From Planosporangium spinosum (lineage in GTDB: Bacteria; Actinomycetota; Actinomycetes; Mycobacteriales; Micromonosporaceae): a stretch of DNA of 64,000 nt. Under the pieces are notes generated by a model. The model did not search any database, was not told the origin of the DNA, and saw only the letters and a program-made list of their open reading frames with translations. Of the stretch, positions 60,934-64,000 are shown in pieces. The stretch's first letter is position 1. Each line of letters begins with the position of its first letter. The position numbers and the translations under genes were made by a program. The stretch spans positions 186,001-250,000 of the forward strand of contig NZ_JBLYUB010000008.1 in assembly GCF_049999945.1 (NCBI RefSeq), read 5' to 3'.

Positions 60934-60952
60934 CCTGGACGGTGATGACACA

Positions 60953-61747
60953 GTGGACTACGACCGGTTCATCTCCCTCGTCGAGCAGGCGGCCGGCGGC
61001 GACCGGGAGACCGCCGAGCGCGCGACGCAGGCCACGCTCGCGACGCTGGGCGAGCACCTGGGCCGCGACGAATGCCGTCATCTGGTGCCTCAGCTGCCAC
61101 TTGAGCTGGGCGGCTGGCTCTTCTCGGAGGGCCCCGCGCAGTCGTTCGATGTGACCGAGTTCCTGCGCCGGGTCGCCGAGCGCGAACACACCGACGACGC
61201 CACGGCCGCGCGGCACGTGCGCGCGGTCTTCCTGGCGCTGGGCCGGGCGCTGAGCGACGAAGCGTACGCCCACCTGGTCGCCCGGCTGTCCAACGACTAC
61301 GTGCCGCTCCTGCCCAAGGGGCCGGGCGCCGGCGGCGGTGCGTCCGGCGACGCGTTCCTGGCCGGGGTCGCCAGGCGGGCCGGCGTCAACACCGACCTCG
61401 CCCGGCGGGCCACCGAGGCCGTGCTGGAAACGCTCGGCGAGCGCATCGGCGAGGGCGAGGTCGACGACCTGCTGACCCAGCTTCCGGTGTCGCTGCACCC
61501 ACCGCTCAAACGGGGCGCGGCGCGGGCGAACGAGGCGACGAGCCGCATGTCGGTGAACGAGTTCCTCAACCGGGTCGCCGAGCGGACCGGAATCCCCCCC
61601 GACCGCGCCGCGCTGCCGCCGCCCGCGGCGCGCGAGTACGCGCGAGCGGTGTTCAACACGTTGCGGGAGACGGTGCGCACCGAGTTCTTCGACGTCACAG
61701 TGCAGTTGCCGAACGAGTACTGGAACCTCGTGGCCCGGCAGGGCTGA
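60953..61747 (+). CDS. DUF2267 protein with two domains
   Basis: A 264-aa protein from GTG at 60953. The first DUF2267 unit runs FISLVEQAAGGDRETAERAT to LVARLSNDYVPLLPKG, and the second runs FLAGVARRAGVNTDLARRAT to VTVQLPNEYWNLVARQG. Both contain the QLP motif. A glycine-rich linker (GPGAGGGASGD) joins them. It is related to the single-domain protein at 58224. The function is unknown, and coupling to Dps suggests a stress role. Confidence 0.88.
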   Translation: MDYDRFISLVEQAAGGDRETAERATQATLATLGEHLGRDECRHLVPQLPLELGGWLFSEGPAQSFDVTEFLRRVAEREHTDDATAARHVRAVFLALGRALSDEAYAHLVARLSNDYVPLLPKGPGAGGGASGDAFLAGVARRAGVNTDLARRATEAVLETLGERIGEGEVDDLLTQLPVSLHPPLKRGAARANEATSRMSVNEFLNRVAERTGIPPDRAALPPPAAREYARAVFNTLRETVRTEFFDVTVQLPNEYWNLVARQG

Positions 61748-62282
61748 ACCGGCCGGCGGCGACACTCAGCAATTTCACAGCGCCGACTACGGGATTCTCT
61801 CAGCCTGTGGCCGCATCATGATCGTCATGGTCGGCAAGCGGCCGCGGCGGCGGGCATCCTCGCCGCGGCGATGGCCGCCACGGCAGCCCTGTGGTCCGCT
61901 GCTGCCGCCCTGTCAGGCCACGCCGGCGCGCCGCGCGCCGCGGTCTCCGCGCCGCTACCCGCCATCCGCCGCGCACAGATGGCCGTCCGTACCACCGGCG
62001 CGCCGCTGCACGCGCCGCTCATGGCACGAGCGGCGCGCGCCGTGGCGCCGCCGACGGTCGGCGCGGTGGCCACGTCCGCCACGCTTGTGGCGCTGGCGCT
62101 GCCGGCAGTCGCCGCACCCCGCCGCGACGGCCGCGTCACCGTGCCGGCGCGCCTGCCGCTGCGCGGCCGGGCGTCGCCCTGGCCCGTCGCAGACCACCGC
62201 ACTGCGCGTACGCGCACCCACTGACCTGATGCCCGGCACAGCAACCGGGCTGTTCCCGCACCACCCGTCCGCAACGGAGGCG
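61748..62282. other. intergenic stretch with alanine-rich open frame
   Basis: About 535 bases. One plus-strand frame (61871-62224) encodes an alanine- and arginine-rich sequence (ALWSAAAALSGHAGAPRAAV) without a recognised domain or good ribosome site, so it is not called as a gene. Nothing else is apparent. Confidence 0.4.
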
Positions 62283-62592
62283 GTCCGGAGCTGGGGTTCG
62301 GGTCCGGGATGACCTGCTGGCGCCGCCTGGAGGAATGGAACCGGGCCGGGGTGTGGCAGCGGCTGCACGAACTGCTGCTGGCCGAGCTGCAGGGCGCCGA
62401 CCGCCTTAACTGGTCGAGGGCGGTGACCGACAGCTCGCAGGTCCGGGCGCCCAAGGGCGGCCCAAACCGGGCCGAGCCCGGTCGACCGCGTCCGGACGGG
62501 CTCCAAACACCATGTCCTCACCGACGCGGCCGGTGTCCCGCTCGCGGTCGGCCTGACCGGCGCCCAGCGCAACGACGTCACCCAACTGCTGC
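62283..62592 (+). pseudogene. IS5-type transposase, N-terminal fragment interrupted by IS6
   Basis: The frame reads PELGFGSGMTCWRRLEEWNR, AGVWQRLHELLLAELQGADR and LNWSRAVTDSSQVRAPKGGP, the start of the DDE domain with DSSxVRA. Near 62465-62485 a frameshift moves the continuation VDRVRTGSKHHVLTDAAGVP and LAVGLTGAQRNDVTQLLRHC into another frame. It stops where an IS6 element begins. Confidence 0.8.
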
Positions 62593-63415
62593 GGCACTGT
62601 TGCGTTGAGCGTTGGCGTGATCGAGGCAGGCTTGGGCTGTGAAGTCGTCGGGTCGTCCTCGCCCCTGGTTGCCGCCGACTTCGGCGTTCGCCGGGTTCCG
62701 GTTCCTACCGGAAGTGATCGTCGTCGCGGTGCGCTGGTATCTGCGGTTCAATTTGTCCTATCGCAATGTCGAGGAACTGCTGGTCGAGCGTGGCGTCGAG
62801 GTCGATCACGTCACCGTGTATCGGTGGGTGCAGCGGTTCACCCCACTGCTGGCCGACGCTGCCCGGTTCTGCCGGCACTCGCCGGGTGACCGGTGGCACG
62901 TCGACGAGACCTACGTCAAAGTCAACGGAGTCTGGCGCTACGTCTACCGGGCGGTCGACCAGTACGGGCAGGTCATCGACGTGCTCGTCTCGGCACGCCG
63001 CGACGCCGACGCGGCCCGGCGGTTCTTCCGACGAGCGCTATCGGCGTTGAAGGTGACGCCCAGCGAGGTGGTCACCGACGCCGCCGCGGTCTACCCCGGC
63101 GTCCTGGACGAGTTGATCCCGTCGGCCTGGCACCACGTCGAGCAGTACGCCAATAATCCGATCGAGGCTGATCACAGCCAGCTGAAACACAGGCTGAGAC
63201 CGATGCGCGGGCTACGAGCGGACCAGACAGCACAAGTGATCATCACCGGACACGCCTTCATGCAGAACCTTCGCCGCGGCCACTACGAACTCGCCGTCGA
63301 CGCCCCACCGGCCCTGCGGATCGCCGTCGCGTTCACCGAACTCGCCCAAGCGATCTGACCGCCGACCGGGCGCGGGTTCAACACGTCTCTGCCGGTTCCA
63401 CAACGCAACGGCGCC
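62593..63415 (+). mobile_element. IS6-family insertion sequence
   Basis: The element carries one transposase gene flanked by imperfect inverted repeats: GGCACTGTTGCGTTG at 62593-62607 and CAACGCAACGGCGCC at 63401-63415. GGCACTGTTGC is the usual IS6-family end. The element is about 820 bases long, the normal size. No 8-base target duplication is seen, so flanks have been rearranged. The left end cuts an IS5 transposase fragment. Confidence 0.85.
62639..63358 (+). CDS. IS6-family DDE transposase
   Basis: A 239-aa protein with GTG start. SYRNVEELLVERGVEVDHVT is the N-terminal helix-turn-helix, WHVDETYVKVNGVWRYVYRA the first catalytic aspartate, EVVTDAAAVYPGVLDELIPS the second, and NPIEADHSQLKHRLRPMRGL the glutamate. 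All three are intact and the length is full, so it may be active. It mediates replicative movement and can fuse neighbouring DNA. Confidence 0.95.
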   Translation: MKSSGRPRPWLPPTSAFAGFRFLPEVIVVAVRWYLRFNLSYRNVEELLVERGVEVDHVTVYRWVQRFTPLLADAARFCRHSPGDRWHVDETYVKVNGVWRYVYRAVDQYGQVIDVLVSARRDADAARRFFRRALSALKVTPSEVVTDAAAVYPGVLDELIPSAWHHVEQYANNPIEADHSQLKHRLRPMRGLRADQTAQVIITGHAFMQNLRRGHYELAVDAPPALRIAVAFTELAQAI

Positions 63416-63432
63416 GCCGCACGCCCGGTCTG

Positions 63433-64000
63433 TCACCGCCGTGGGCGGAAGTAGTTGCTGATCATGTACGCGGTCACCTTGGCGCCGATCTTCGCGCCCT
63501 CGACGTCGGCCGTGCGGGTGTGGATGCCGCCCCAGATGCGGGCCTCGATGACCTCGGCGATGGCCTGGGAGAAGCTGCCGAACGACCGGGTGGTGCCCGA
63601 GGCCTCGCTGTAGGCGCTGAACGGGATGTCGTCGCGACCGTAGAAGTACCGCAGCGCCAGCATGCTGGCCGCGGTGAAGCACGTGTGCCCGGAGGTGAAG
63701 TCGGGGTGCGGTGGGGTGACGAGGAGCGGCATCCAGCCGGCATCGGCCTCGGTGGCCGGGTTGCCGTCGGTGTCGGCCAGTTGGACGGCGGTGACCGGAC
63801 GCCAGAACATCCAGGCGGCCTTCTCGTTGTAACAGGCGGTCGTCGCGTCGGCCTCGGCGAGGTCGACCATCGCGAACATCCGCGCCGCCTGCAGGGTGTT
63901 CAGGCGCTGGGTCGTGGCGAGCTGGCGCTTGATCTCCCATTCGCCGAGGTGCCGGTCGTGCCACCAGGTCGCGGCCTGGGTCTGGTCCGCCGTCCGGACG
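63433..64000 (-). CDS. vanadium-dependent haloperoxidase/PAP2-type protein, 3' part
   Basis: The frame is open to the window edge, so the N-terminus lies outside. AWMFWRPVTAVQLADTDGNP supplies the vanadate-binding arginine region, PHPDFTSGHTCFTAASMLAL the PSGH-type histidine, and ARIWGGIHTRTADVEGAKIG the second arginine and axial histidine. These residues bind vanadate in haloperoxidases and phosphate in PAP2 phosphatases. The WRPVTAI-like segment favours the haloperoxidase group. The substrate is unknown. Confidence 0.88.
   Translation of the reverse strand, partial: VRTADQTQAATWWHDRHLGEWEIKRQLATTQRLNTLQAARMFAMVDLAEADATTACYNEKAAWMFWRPVTAVQLADTDGNPATEADAGWMPLLVTPPHPDFTSGHTCFTAASMLALRYFYGRDDIPFSAYSEASGTTRSFGSFSQAIAEVIEARIWGGIHTRTADVEGAKIGAKVTAYMISNYFRPRR

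Noticed and set aside
61871..62224. Alanine-rich 117-codon frame as a gene
   Set aside because: Overlapping frames on both strands are equally open, there is no ribosome site and no recognised domain.
1..64000. CRISPR array or cas genes
   Set aside because: No regularly spaced short repeats and no Cas-type protein were seen anywhere in the window.

Overview
The window is high-GC actinobacterial DNA: GTG starts, FadD, thiolase and IcmF genes, tandem-Lrp and XRE-cupin regulators, a LPxTG-type wall anchor, an actinobacterial-type S4 protein and long perfect hairpins between convergent genes. A mycelial soil actinomycete, perhaps Micromonosporaceae, fits, but the family is an inference. No rRNA, intact tRNA or CRISPR array was seen.

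1-25.7 kb is a catabolic and transport island. After a partial IS605-type TnpB come an APH-like kinase, a small unknown protein, an acyl-CoA synthetase, an SDR, a MaoC hydratase, a thiolase, an enoyl-CoA hydratase and an NTF2-like protein. On the other strand lie a fused isobutyryl-CoA mutase (IcmF), an acyl-CoA dehydrogenase, a 29-codon ORF and a second SDR, with a divergent MarR regulator, then a KstD-like flavoprotein. A ribose-type ABC transporter follows. One of its permeases is fused to an SMP-30/strictosidine-synthase-like propeller, and a second propeller gene is translationally coupled to it. A 12-bp motif is shared by the kinase and transporter promoters and, in weaker form, by the flavoprotein promoter. 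Together this suggests import and hydrolysis of a lactone-like or ester-like compound, CoA activation, possible phosphorylation of a hydroxyacyl-CoA, and beta-oxidation. That pathway is an inference.

25.9-37 kb holds surface and extracellular nucleic-acid-active proteins and mobile-element debris. A SUKH-like protein precedes a secreted, LPITG-anchored deaminase-like protein. A 2-kb graveyard of transposase, recombinase and integrase ends is flanked by diverged direct repeats, one of which contains the 3' part of a tRNA-Val. A large ExeM/NucH-type nuclease with two chitin-binding modules and a broken NucA/NucB nuclease follow.

37-46 kb is a second catabolic cluster: FKBP, XRE-cupin regulator, a 5' fragment of a FAD monooxygenase, NCS1 permease, YtcJ-like amidohydrolase, aldehyde dehydrogenase, intact FAD monooxygenase and a tandem Lrp regulator. 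A 50-bp perfect palindrome separates the convergent dehydrogenase and monooxygenase.

46-64 kb is a stress and decay region. It holds two dehydrogenases (aldehyde and formaldehyde type), a DJ-1/PfpI protein, a glycosyltransferase, a phosphoribosyltransferase-erythromycin esterase fusion, two DUF2267 proteins, Dps, an S4 paralogue with an internal deletion, an IS6 element and a partial vanadium haloperoxidase. Fragments of grpE, dnaJ, clpB, a carboxymuconolactone decarboxylase-like gene, GGDEF, DUF952, B3/4, enoyl-CoA hydratase, IS5 and a serine recombinase lie among them.
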